A stretch of 64,000 nucleotides of DNA from Bacteroidaceae bacterium (GTDB taxonomy: Bacteria > Bacteroidota > Bacteroidia > Bacteroidales > Bacteroidaceae). A program made the translations under genes and the position numbers. The notes beneath the pieces were generated by a model, which was given only the letters and a program-made list of their open reading frames with translations, was not told where the DNA came from and did not search any database. Positions 9,421 through 18,376 of this stretch are shown here, piece after piece. The first letter of the stretch is position 1. Every line of letters begins with the position of its first letter. The DNA is taken from NCBI GenBank assembly GCA_024401115.1, contig JAKSLP010000001.1, forward strand, positions 89,071-153,070, in the 5' to 3' direction.

Positions 9421-9839
9421 TGGAAGCAAGATTGGATAAGTGGCTGTGGTCTGCCCGCATTTTTAAGACCCGTACCATTGCTGCGGATGCATGCAAGAAG
9501 GGAAGAGTTATGATTAACGGCGTTCAGCAGAAACCGTCGAAGATGGTTAAGGAAGGTGAGGTTATTCAGGTTCGCAAACCGCCTGTTACTTATTCATTCA
9601 AGATCTTACGTGCTATCCAAAACCGTGTGGGTGCCAAATTGGTACCTGAAGTGCTGGAGAATGTCACCACACCAGATCAGTATGAACTGCTGGAGATGAA
9701 TCGCATCAGCGGATTTGTGGATCGTGCACGTGGAACAGGCCGACCTACTAAGAAAGAGCGTAGAGATCTGGATGATTTCATACAGCCGGAATATCTCGAC
9801 GATATGTTTGATTGGGATGATGACGAGGATGAAGATTAA
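9420..9839 (+). CDS. S4-domain RNA-binding protein (Hsp15/HslR-like)
   Basis: A 139-residue protein with an N-terminal S4 domain (residues 1-65; ARLDKWLWSARIFKTRT, then GRVMINGVQQKPS). Hsp15 homologues bind 50S subunits that carry stalled nascent chains and recycle them, which fits its coupling to pth by a one-base overlap. The tail is very acidic (DDMFDWDDDEDED). The heat-shock role is inferred from family only. Confidence 0.85.
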   Translation: MEARLDKWLWSARIFKTRTIAADACKKGRVMINGVQQKPSKMVKEGEVIQVRKPPVTYSFKILRAIQNRVGAKLVPEVLENVTTPDQYELLEMNRISGFVDRARGTGRPTKKERRDLDDFIQPEYLDDMFDWDDDEDED

Positions 9840-9845
9840 TGTGTC

Positions 9846-12800
9846 ATGTTAACGTGTCAAGTATATAGGTTAATTCGTTGTTTCAGTTTCATGCTGATTT
9901 CTCTTGTGGTGTGTCTTTTCACGTCATGCCAACAAGAAACGGTTTCTAGCACACAATACAAGGTGTTGGTACTCAATTCGTACCAGCCTTCTTTTCAGCA
10001 TGCTTCAAAGTCTGTAGATCTTTATCAGGAGTATTTTCGGAAGGCCAAGGTTAATGTGGACCTGAAGAATATATTTCTGGAATACCCTTATGGTTTGTTG
10101 GAGAAACAGTGGGAGGAAGGCCTTCAGCCCCAAATTGATGAATTGGGTGATTGGACTCCTGATCTTGTCATTCTCAATAACGACTTTGCCGTTCAGGTGG
10201 CAACCTTAAATCCGGAATGGTTGCGTCAGTATCCTGTAGTATATGGCGGTATCGTGGCACCGGATGATTTACTTTTGGACCTGTTCACCAATATGACAGG
10301 TTTTGTTTGCCCTCCTGATTATCTGGCCAACTTGGAGTTCATTGAGCAGGTTACCGGTCAAAAGGAGGCGGTGATGGAGTTGGATTATACCTATACTGAT
10401 TCCATTATTCGCGGTTATCTGTCGGAGGCAGAGAAATCGTTTCCTGAAGGATATAAGATAACAACGGTGTCAGCGGGTTCACCTAGCCGTAATGTGGCTG
10501 GTGATTCCACCGGTCGCGCCGGCATGAGATACCTGGAGCAGATGTATCATGAGTCTAAGTACAATGCGCATCTGCAGGTGCTTGTAAATTCATATAGCAA
10601 CCTGATTATGAACCGTTCAGGTGCTCCTCAGTTCACGGCTACTGATGTTCAGTTTGCCGAGGGTGATGCACGTCTGGTGGGTGGATTCTTCCCGTCATTG
10701 GAAACTCAGATTCAGGATCAGGTGACCTACGCAGTAGCCATTCTGGAAGGTAAGGCCCCAAAGGATTTGCCCCAAATGAAGCATCGTAATGAATATTTCA
10801 TGGACTACGATGCCATGCTTCGCCGTAACATGGAGTATAGCCAATGGAGCGGAAAGGCTACGATTCTCAATGTGCCTTTCAATGTGAAGCATCCGTATTG
10901 GTATGCTTCCTTTATCCTGTTAGGTCTGGTTCTGCTCTCAATCTTGACCTGGGTGGTTTCACAATTGGTAATCAATTATCTGCATTTCAGAAAAGAGCGT
11001 ATTGTGGAAAACCTGAACCAGCAGAAGGAGCGTAGAAACCAGCTGCTTCTTGCGGCCAAGTGCACCAACTGGATGTTAAAGGATGGTGTGATTTCTTTCC
11101 ATAAAGCTTTCGCCAATCAATGGAATAAGGAATTATCCAATATGAACCTTGTTGATTTTGTCTTGTTGGTTGATGCCAGTCAGCGTAGTGCTTTTGCTGA
11201 TTTCCTGGCACAGAAAGATGATACACATAACCAGCAGAGTTTCCGTATCTCCTTTGATGGTGGTGCATCATGGCATTTGTGGGAGTTGATCTACAAGACA
11301 TATACCCCCAATGAGGGCGATGAGATTCTGCTGGGATTGATGATGAACATGGATCAGCAGAAAGATGCCGAAGATCAGATGCAGCATGCTCAGGAGGTTT
11401 CAGAATTGGTAGAGATGAAAGAAATGTTTCTGGCCAATATGAACCATGATATCCGTACTCCTTTGGCTGCCATTGCCGGTTTTGCCGAAGTCATCACTGA
11501 TTCAGAAAGCGACCTGGATGATGAATCTTTGCAGACATATTCCGAGATTATTTCACAAAACTCGGGCGTATTGCTGAAGTTGGTGGATGACGTTTTGAAC
11601 ATGCGTGGAGATGATATTGGAAAATTCAGGTATTATCCGAAACCAACCCAGGTGGATGAACTGATGGAAAAGGCCTTTGGCACGAATCAGGTTCTGGCTC
11701 CTCAGAATCTGGAGTTCCGCCTGCTTCGTGGTAAGGAAGGGCTGACCATTAACGTGGATTCTGAGCGTACCTTACAGGTAATCAACAATTTCTTAAGCAA
11801 TGCATTCAAATTTACGCCACAGGGATTTGTAGCATTAGGCTGGCAGTATGTTGATGCCACCGAGGAGGTTGAACTGTTCGTTATTGACACCGGTGTAGGT
11901 ATTTCCATCGAGAAACAGCGAAAGTTGTTCTACCGTTTTTATAAGACCGATGAGCATCATATCGGTACAGGATTAGGATTACACATTTGTAAGACATTGG
12001 TGGAAGATCAGGCAGGACATATCGAAGTGAAGAGTACAGATGGTGCCGGTAGTCGTTTCTCTGCATTCTTTAAAGTACTGAAAATGTTGGTACTGATACT
12101 AAGTTTGGGACTTGTTTCCTGTGGAAAGGCCTCGTTACAGAATCGTGAGGACAATCGTGATTTCAAGGTGGCTGTTGTTCACAGTTACGATGCATTGCTG
12201 GAGGATTATGCCACTTTTGATAAGGTCTTGAATGAAAAGATGGAATCTGCGGGGGTGAATGTGCGTAAGAGTACCTTCTATTTGGACTTGGAAGAAATAA
12301 ACCCGTCAAGTGAAGCCGTTATCCAAACCTTGGATTCATTGGAGAAAATGAAACCGGATGTCATTCTGATGGATGATGACTTGGGCGTGATGTCCATGCT
12401 GAAAACCGACCGGGCAATCTTGCATGAGACTCCTGTTGTAGTGGGAGGCCTGACGCTTGCCGATTGGAACTTGCAGCACAGGTTCCCGTTGCTGACCGGT
12501 TGGGAGGCTCCGATTGACTATCCAAAGAACATTGAGTTGGCCGCAGAATTGTGGGACATGAATCTCGTTGAGATAGAACTGGATCACTCCCCTGTCGACA
12601 GCCTCCGTCGCAAAGTCCTGAGTGATGCGATAGCCCGTCCTCCGTTTGTTGATAATAGTGATTTGCATTGCCGAACCTTGTCTTGGAGCGACTTGAAAGA
12701 AAGCGAATTGAAGGACAGTATCGTTGTGATGGTCATATCTCTTCAGTCGCCGGAGTTGAATACGGAAAAGATTCCTCATCCGGAACGTCCGATTACTGAT

Positions 12801-14351
12801 CCGGTGGCTTACACCCGCAATTTGCAGATGTATAGTTACGCCTATCCTCAGCTCATCGTAAAGCAGGATGCCTATAGCGACAGTATGGTGGATCCTTATC
12901 GCTCACCGGAATTGACAGCTATCAGAACCAATTTTGGAACATCCTCAGCTTCTTATATTGCAGGATATTTTGCAACGACTGAGACGGTGGCTTCAGATAT
13001 GGCCGACTATGCCATTCAAATACTTCAGGGTGTTCCTGTGGCAAAATTGCCGCCAAGTGTGCATCAGGCGGAGTATATGATGGATTACAATGCCTTGATG
13101 CTTTGGGAGCATAATGAAAACATGGGCTATTCATATTTCAAGGATAGAGACTTTCATATCGTGAATTTGCCCTACCGCCTGGCTCATCCTGTATTGTATT
13201 ATGGCCTTCCAGGTTCGGGACTTCTTTTGCTGATGCTGGTAGTTGCATTCTTTGCCCGTCGTTTCAACAGGCGAAGAAGATGGGAATTGGATGCATTGAA
13301 GCGTCAGGTAGAGCATGAGATCAGAGCGGGTTCCATGGTCTTAAACAGCTTTAAGGGAACAGTGTTTAGTTATCGCCATGGATACATAACCCTGGATGAG
13401 GACTTTATGAAACGCAACGAGTTTGATGTAGTTACAATCTCAGATGACGAGTTCAGAAGTTATATTCATCCAGACTATATGGCTGATTTTGACAGTTTGT
13501 TGGAATCATTCCAACAGCCGGGAACGTACGATCATCACCTCTTTATTAAATATATGGAGGATAAGACATATCATTGGTTGCTGATGCATTACGTTGTGAA
13601 TCGTCCGGGAGAGGCTGACGGTTTTTCAATGATGGATGATGTGGCTGTGATGAGAGAGCAGAAGATTCGAACTGCACAGCAGCAGATGCAAGCTGCCATG
13701 GAAAAGAATGAATTCTTGAATAATATCAGCTATATCATTCGTGGTCCTTTGAGCAGTATCCTGGGCTTCTCGGACTTGCTTTCCAAGCGGTTCTATGATT
13801 TTACTCCCGAGGAAAGAAACGAGTTCTGTGTGACTGTCCGTGAGCAGAGCCGCCATTTGTTGGAAACGGTCAATCAGGTTCTGGAACTGAGCCGAATTGA
13901 GTCTGGCCGTGCCGAAATAGAAATGGAGGCTGTCAGTCCTCAGGTAACTATGGATAATGTTTTGGCACGCTGGCAAGCCAAAGTGGAGGAGAAAGAAGGC
14001 GTCAGCCTGGTTTATCAGCCTGGCCGTTTAGGACTACAAGTCTGGGCCAATGCTTACCGTTTGGAATCAGCTTTGGACTTACTGATGAAGCGTGTACTGG
14101 ACACTACGGAAAAAGGTCTTATTGCCATTGGTTGGGGGTATAATCTGGATACCCGCGAGGTTACCTTCTTTATTGAGGATACAAGTGGAGGATTGGATCA
14201 GAGTGAAAAGGAAGGTCTTTTCAACCAGTCAGGAAATATTGATTTGGCTTTGGCTCATTCCATTGTATCCCGAATGAAAGGACGCCTGGAAGTTCAGAGT
14301 CGGGTAGGCGTAGGAAGCCGTTATATGATATCATTGCCAGAAATGACATAA
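9846..14351 (+). CDS. Fused tandem sensor histidine kinases, second module a pseudokinase
   Basis: A 1501-residue membrane protein made of two homologous modules in one frame. Module A (1-746): lipoprotein-like signal (LFTSC, Cys28), periplasmic ABC-type substrate-binding-like domain (about 38-340), transmembrane helix (about 352-376), a PAS-like stretch, then HisKA with MNHDIRTPL (His534) and HATPase with intact N box (NNFLSNAFKFT), G1 (DTGVGI) and G2 (GTGLGL). Module B (747-1501) restarts with its own lipobox signal (MLVLILSLGLVSC) and repeats the same order, but the H box reads ISYIIRGPL (Tyr1296) and the N, G1 and G2 boxes are degraded. No response regulator is adjacent. Met16 (base 9891) is an alternative start. 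It may be two genes fused by stop loss or by an indel near 12080. Confidence 0.85.
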   Translation: MLTCQVYRLIRCFSFMLISLVVCLFTSCQQETVSSTQYKVLVLNSYQPSFQHASKSVDLYQEYFRKAKVNVDLKNIFLEYPYGLLEKQWEEGLQPQIDELGDWTPDLVILNNDFAVQVATLNPEWLRQYPVVYGGIVAPDDLLLDLFTNMTGFVCPPDYLANLEFIEQVTGQKEAVMELDYTYTDSIIRGYLSEAEKSFPEGYKITTVSAGSPSRNVAGDSTGRAGMRYLEQMYHESKYNAHLQVLVNSYSNLIMNRSGAPQFTATDVQFAEGDARLVGGFFPSLETQIQDQVTYAVAILEGKAPKDLPQMKHRNEYFMDYDAMLRRNMEYSQWSGKATILNVPFNVKHPYWYASFILLGLVLLSILTWVVSQLVINYLHFRKERIVENLNQQKERRNQLLLAAKCTNWMLKDGVISFHKAFANQWNKELSNMNLVDFVLLVDASQRSAFADFLAQKDDTHNQQSFRISFDGGASWHLWELIYKTYTPNEGDEILLGLMMNMDQQKDAEDQMQHAQEVSELVEMKEMFLANMNHDIRTPLAAIAGFAEVITDSESDLDDESLQTYSEIISQNSGVLLKLVDDVLNMRGDDIGKFRYYPKPTQVDELMEKAFGTNQVLAPQNLEFRLLRGKEGLTINVDSERTLQVINNFLSNAFKFTPQGFVALGWQYVDATEEVELFVIDTGVGISIEKQRKLFYRFYKTDEHHIGTGLGLHICKTLVEDQAGHIEVKSTDGAGSRFSAFFKVLKMLVLILSLGLVSCGKASLQNREDNRDFKVAVVHSYDALLEDYATFDKVLNEKMESAGVNVRKSTFYLDLEEINPSSEAVIQTLDSLEKMKPDVILMDDDLGVMSMLKTDRAILHETPVVVGGLTLADWNLQHRFPLLTGWEAPIDYPKNIELAAELWDMNLVEIELDHSPVDSLRRKVLSDAIARPPFVDNSDLHCRTLSWSDLKESELKDSIVVMVISLQSPELNTEKIPHPERPITDPVAYTRNLQMYSYAYPQLIVKQDAYSDSMVDPYRSPELTAIRTNFGTSSASYIAGYFATTETVASDMADYAIQILQGVPVAKLPPSVHQAEYMMDYNALMLWEHNENMGYSYFKDRDFHIVNLPYRLAHPVLYYGLPGSGLLLLMLVVAFFARRFNRRRRWELDALKRQVEHEIRAGSMVLNSFKGTVFSYRHGYITLDEDFMKRNEFDVVTISDDEFRSYIHPDYMADFDSLLESFQQPGTYDHHLFIKYMEDKTYHWLLMHYVVNRPGEADGFSMMDDVAVMREQKIRTAQQQMQAAMEKNEFLNNISYIIRGPLSSILGFSDLLSKRFYDFTPEERNEFCVTVREQSRHLLETVNQVLELSRIESGRAEIEMEAVSPQVTMDNVLARWQAKVEEKEGVSLVYQPGRLGLQVWANAYRLESALDLLMKRVLDTTEKGLIAIGWGYNLDTREVTFFIEDTSGGLDQSEKEGLFNQSGNIDLALAHSIVSRMKGRLEVQSRVGVGSRYMISLPEMT

Positions 14352-14356
14352 TAAAA

Positions 14357-14386
14357 ATAGGGTGCCGTTTGGCACCCTATCTTTTT
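14357..14386. terminator. Bidirectional terminator between the kinase gene and clpB
   Basis: Stem ATAGGGTGCC / GGCACCCTAT (10 bp) with a GTTT loop, T-rich on both strands. It serves two convergent transcripts. Confidence 0.85.
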
Positions 14387-16973
14387 AGTTATTGAAAACA
14401 AGTCCGTCATTGTCGGTGTTGATGATGATCGGTTTCTCCCGATTCACTTCTCCTGAAAGAATCTTTTTACTCAGATCGTTCAACAGGTAGCGTTGGATGG
14501 CGCGCTTTACTGGTCGTGCTCCGAACTCTGGGTCGAATCCGGCATCAGACAAGTAGGAGATGGCTGCATCTGTGACACGCATCTCAATACCGTTTTCCTT
14601 CAGCATCTTATAGATATTGCTGACCTGCATGCGGACAATCTGCTCAATCTCATGCTGATTCAATGGCAGGAACATGATGGTCTCATCAATTCGGTTCAGG
14701 AACTCCGGTCGGATGTTCTGCTTGAGCATTTCCATCACATTGTTTTTGGTCTCTTCAACCAACTGCTCACGATTGCCGTCGTTCAGCTTCTCGAACTGGC
14801 TTTGGATGTAACTGCTGCCTAAGTTGCTGGTCATAATGATGATGGTGTTCTTGAAATTGACCGTTCTGCCCTTGTTGTCAGTCAGACGTCCGTCGTCCAA
14901 CACCTGAAGCAAGATGTTGAATACATCCGGATGTGCCTTCTCAATCTCGTCAAACAGCACCACGCTACATGGCTTACGTCTTACAGCTTCGGCCAGTTGT
15001 CCGCCCTCATCGTCTCCCACGTATCCCGGAGGCGCTCAAATCAGTCGGCTGACACTGTGCTTCTCCTGGTATTCACTCATATCGATACGTGTCATCAGGG
15101 TTTCATCATCAAACAGATACTCTGCCAATGCCTTGGCCAACTCGGTCTTACCAACACCGGTGGTACCCAGGAAGATGAAACTGCCGATTGGGCGTTTTGG
15201 GTCCTGCAATCCGGCACGGCTTCTGCGGACAGCATCACTGACTGCAGCAATGGCTTCTTCCTGGCCAATGACACGCTTATGCAGCTCTTCCTCCAGTCTA
15301 AGCAATTTCTCGCGTTCGCTCTGCAGCATCTTGTTTACTGGAATTCCTGTCCATCTGCTGACAACATCGGCAATGTCCTCGGCGGTGACCTCTTCCTTTA
15401 CCATGGCTTCTGCACCCTGGCGCTCCTTTAGCTGCAACTGCACATTGTTGATTTCGTCCTCCAATGCTTTCAGACGTCCGTATCTGATTTCGGCTACTTT
15501 CCCATAATTTCCCTCTCGCTCAGCACGGTCGGCTTCAAACTTCAGTTGTTCAATCTGTTTCTTGTTCTCCTGAATCTTGTTGACCAGTTCCTTCTCGCTT
15601 TGCCACTTAGCCTTATAATTGCTTTCCTCTTCCTGAAGTTCTGCAATCTCCTTGTTCAGTTGTGCCAGTTTGGCCTCATCATTCTCCCGCTTGATGGCTT
15701 CACGCTCAATCTCAAGCTGTCGCAAGCGGCGGGTAATCTCATCCAAATCCTCGGGCACGCTGTCGCGCTCCATACGCAATTTGGCTGCAGCCTCATCCAT
15801 CAGGTCAATGGCTTTGTCGGGCAGGAAACGCTCGGTGATGTAACGGTTGCTTAACTCTACCGCAGCAATGATGGCATCATCCTGGATACGAACTTTGTGA
15901 TGGTTCTCATAGCGCTCTTTCAGTCCTCGCAGAATGGAGATGCTGTTCAAAATGTCAGGCTCGTTTACCATAACGGTTTGGAACCGGCGTTCCAGAGCCT
16001 TATCCTTCTCAAAGTACTTCTGGTATTCATCCAGTGTCGTAGCACCGATACTTCTCAGTTCACCGCGCGCCAATGCTGGCTTCAGAATGTTGGCGGCATC
16101 CATGGCGCCCTCACTCTTTCCGGCTCCAACCAGAGTGTGGATCTCATCAATGAACAGGATAATCCGGCCTTCGCTCTTGGTCACCTCGCTGATTACGCTC
16201 TTTAGACGCTCCTCAAACTCACCTTTGTATTTTGCTCCAGCTACAAGGGCACCCATATCCAGACTATACAGTTGCTTGTCTTTCAGGTTCTCAGGTACGT
16301 CTCCTCTTAAAATACGATGTGCAAGACCCTCAACGATGGCAGTTTTACCAGTTCCGGGTTCACCTATTAATATAGGGTTGTTCTTTGTTCTACGGCTTAA
16401 AATCTGCAATACGCGACGTATCTCATCATCACGGCCGATAACAGGATCCAACTTTCCGCTTCTGGCAGCCTCATTCAGGTTGATGGCATACTTGCTCAGA
16501 CTCTGATAAGTATCTTCGCTGCTCTGCGATTTAACGCTATTGCCACCTCTCAGTTCATTGATAGCCTGTCGCAGATCCTTCTCGTTCATTCCGGCATCTT
16601 TCAGTATGGTGGAGATGGAACTCTTCACTTTTAAGGTGGCCAGCAACATGGCTTCCAGTGAGACATACTGGTCGCCTAACTCGTGGCTGATATCCTCAGC
16701 TTTCTGAATCAGTTCATTGCTCTCTCTGCTCAGGTATGGTTCTCCACCCTGAACGCGTGGCAGTGACTGCAACTCGCTTTGGGCTACGGTTTGTACATTC
16801 TGTAAATTGACACCTAGCTTTTGGAATAAGAAACTGGTGACGTTTTCACCCACATGCAAGATACCCAATAAGATATGGACGGGCTCTATTGCTTGCTGTC
16901 CATTATTCTGAGTAATCTGAACAGCCTGCTGAATAGCATCTTGTGCCTTAATGGTAAAATTGTTGAAGTTCAT
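14385..16973 (-). pseudogene. clpB: ClpB disaggregase interrupted by one in-frame TGA
   Basis: A Hsp100 ATPase that extracts proteins from aggregates with DnaK. Read through, the frame encodes 862 residues, the normal length: Clp-N (1-145), NBD1 with GEPGTGKT, a coiled-coil middle domain (about 400-525), NBD2 with [12 protein letters not shown], and a C-terminal domain. Codon 646 (15036-15038) is TGA where the invariant Gly of GAPPGYVG is expected, one G-to-T change away from GGA. The stop lies just before the NBD2 pore-loop Tyr. As written, a 645-residue truncated product results. There are no other lesions. The start at 16973 is preceded by a strong AAGGAGG; an upstream in-frame extension to 17051 is rejected. 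It may be a true nonsense mutation, a sequencing error or recoding. Confidence 0.88.
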
Positions 16974-17042
16974 AATTTTCCTCCTTATTTTAAATTTTAA
17001 TCTTATGCTCATGGAATTACAATTTATCCGCCAATGAATAGA

Positions 17043-17102
17043 ATCTGCCAAAGTGGCAGATAATCAGGTTGTTATAAGTGTAGAAAATGACAAGAATGGC
17101 AT
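17043..17102. promoter_or_regulatory. Pair of TGnCA-type dyads upstream of clpB
   Basis: 17043-17061 is a perfect palindrome with 8-bp arms (ATCTGCCA, AAG, TGGCAGAT). A second, looser copy (ATGACA, 4 nt, TGGCAT) lies at 17087-17102. Both are within 130 bp upstream of the clpB start on the - strand, and also upstream of corA on the + strand. A stress-regulator operator is inferred; no protein is identified. Confidence 0.4.
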
Positions 17103-17162
17103 AAGTGAGGCTTTAAGTGACCTAAAATGGCCGACTTTGTTTCCATTTTCAAATAATTTTGC

Positions 17163-17170
17163 TATCTTTG
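17163..17170 (+). promoter_or_regulatory. -7 box of the corA promoter
   Basis: TATCTTTG is an exact match to the Bacteroidetes TAnnTTTG element. A TTTG at 17136-17139 lies 23 bp upstream, slightly longer than the usual spacing. The expected start near 17177 gives a leader of about 115 nt before corA. Confidence 0.6.
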
Positions 17171-17197
17171 CACACGAAACCAAGTTTTATACATCAA

Positions 17198-17230
17198 ATG
17201 GACGATTATTACGCGGAGAATAACGATTAA
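17198..17230 (+). CDS. Candidate acidic leader peptide upstream of corA
   Basis: A ten-codon ORF, MDDYYAENND, ending in TAA four bases before the hairpin at 17234-17266. Four of the ten residues are acidic, with two directly after Met. It sits in the untranslated leader of a Mg2+ transporter gene. Short acidic or proline-rich leader peptides are known to destabilise ribosomes at low Mg2+ (for example E. coli MgtL), so a sensing role is plausible. It could be chance; no homologue can be tested here. Confidence 0.4.
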   Translation: MDDYYAENND

Positions 17231-17233
17231 CCC

Positions 17234-17266
17234 CGGCAGAGGATTGCAGAGTTCAACCCTCCGCCG
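17234..17266 (+). promoter_or_regulatory. Leader hairpin with alternative pairing to the corA ribosome-binding site
   Basis: Stem CGGCAGAGG / CCTCCGCCG (8 of 9 paired) with a 15-nt loop. Its 3' arm holds CCTCC (17258-17262), which could instead pair with GGAGG (17279-17283) before the corA ATG. The sequence GAGGATTGCA occurs at both 17239-17248 and 17280-17289, so the two pairings exclude each other, as in translational attenuators. No structure was calculated. Confidence 0.45.
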
Positions 17267-17292
17267 TAAAAACGATTTGGAGGATTGCATTT

Positions 17293-18219
17293 ATGCGCAC
17301 ATACTGGAACACTACCGGTGGTTTGAATAATATCGAACCGCAGAATAAGAATTGCTGGATACAAGTTACCTGTCCTACAGAGGATGATAAGGAGTATCTG
17401 GAAAACGTCATCAAAATTCCTGATTATTATTTAAGCGATATCGCCGATATCGATGAGCGTGCCCGCTATGAGATTGATGAAGGATGGATTCTGATCATTC
17501 TTCGTATCCCGTATGCTAAAGAGGTACCTTCCAGAACACCTTTTAATACTATACCGCTGGGTATTATATTTAATAAGGATGTCTGCATTACCGTTTGCTA
17601 CTACGAAACCAACATGATGATTGATTTTATCACTCATCACCAGAAGCGTGCAGTGGGATTTACTGATACCGTTGATATGGTGTTCCGCCTGTTCCTGTCT
17701 TCTTCGGTTTGGTATCTGAAGCGACTGAAGCAAATTAGCGGCCTTATAGAGAAATCCAAGCGAAATTTGGATAAGAAGGTGGATAATATCGACCTGATCA
17801 GTCTTTCCCGCCTGCAGGATAGCTTGACCTATTTTGTAACATCCATCCGTGGTAATGAGACTCTGTTGAGTAAACTGAAGTTTAAGTTGCCTATCGATGA
17901 ATTGGATGCAGATTTGATCGAGGACGTAAATATTGAGATGAGTCAGGCTCGCGAAACCGCGACAATCTATAGTAACATCTTGGATAGTACGATGGATACT
18001 TATGCCAATGTGATTAATAATAATATGAGTACCGTGATGAAGATGCTGACCAGTATCTCTCTGATTCTGATGGTTCCCACATTGGTGACAAGTGCTTTCG
18101 GTATGAATTTGGTCAACGGAATGGAGGATTGGGTCTTGGGATTCCCATTAGTAGCCATTCTTTCTGTAGCCATTACAGTTGGCGTTGTGTGGTATTTCCG
18201 CCATCGCAGTTGGTTGTAA
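17293..18219 (+). CDS. corA: CorA-family magnesium/divalent cation transporter
   Basis: A 308-residue inner-membrane channel subunit (pentameric in the family) that takes up Mg2+ and sometimes Co2+ or Ni2+. The N-terminal cytoplasmic funnel covers about residues 1-240, with long helices at 140-240. Two C-terminal transmembrane helices follow (about 247-268 and 280-300), and the selectivity signature GMN follows TM1 (SAFGMNLVNGMED). The start ATG is preceded by GGAGG. The long leader with a small ORF and hairpin suggests translational control. Confidence 0.92.
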   Translation: MRTYWNTTGGLNNIEPQNKNCWIQVTCPTEDDKEYLENVIKIPDYYLSDIADIDERARYEIDEGWILIILRIPYAKEVPSRTPFNTIPLGIIFNKDVCITVCYYETNMMIDFITHHQKRAVGFTDTVDMVFRLFLSSSVWYLKRLKQISGLIEKSKRNLDKKVDNIDLISLSRLQDSLTYFVTSIRGNETLLSKLKFKLPIDELDADLIEDVNIEMSQARETATIYSNILDSTMDTYANVINNNMSTVMKMLTSISLILMVPTLVTSAFGMNLVNGMEDWVLGFPLVAILSVAITVGVVWYFRHRSWL

Positions 18220-18264
18220 TGAATTATTTTGAACTTAATTCGAATTTTATAAATCCATGATAAT

Positions 18265-18295
18265 AAACTGATTGTCGTTTTGACAATCAGTTTTT
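18265..18295 (+). terminator. Intrinsic terminator after corA
   Basis: Stem AAACTGATTGTC / GACAATCAGTTT, 12 bp, loop GTTTT, followed by TT. It lies 45 bp after the corA stop. Confidence 0.8.
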
Positions 18296-18362
18296 GCTAT
18301 TTTGACAATTATTCCTCACGCAGTTTTGCTGTTTCAGTAACGTGTTATTCATAAGGTAGCAT

Positions 18363-18370
18363 TACCTTTG
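18363..18370 (+). promoter_or_regulatory. -7 box of a candidate small-RNA gene
   Basis: TACCTTTG matches the TAnnTTTG consensus exactly, followed by GC as in the strong promoters of this window. No convincing -33 box is seen at the right distance. It lies after the corA terminator and before another terminator, with no ORF between. Confidence 0.45.
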
Positions 18371-18376
18371 CTATGC

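Noticed and set aside
14385..15020. A separate C-terminal ClpB gene starting at a GTG
   Set aside because: The GTG is the Val of GYVG inside a conserved motif and the frame is continuous with the upstream part; a nonsense codon is the simpler reading.
14914..16506. Long + strand ORFs opposite clpB, up to 197 residues
   Set aside because: They lie antisense to a well-conserved gene, have low-complexity Ser/Leu-rich or basic products, and no family resemblance or promoter.
16974..17051. N-terminal extension of ClpB
   Set aside because: The ATG at 16973 has a strong AAGGAGG and matches the known ClpB N-terminus; the extension runs through the TGCCA dyad.
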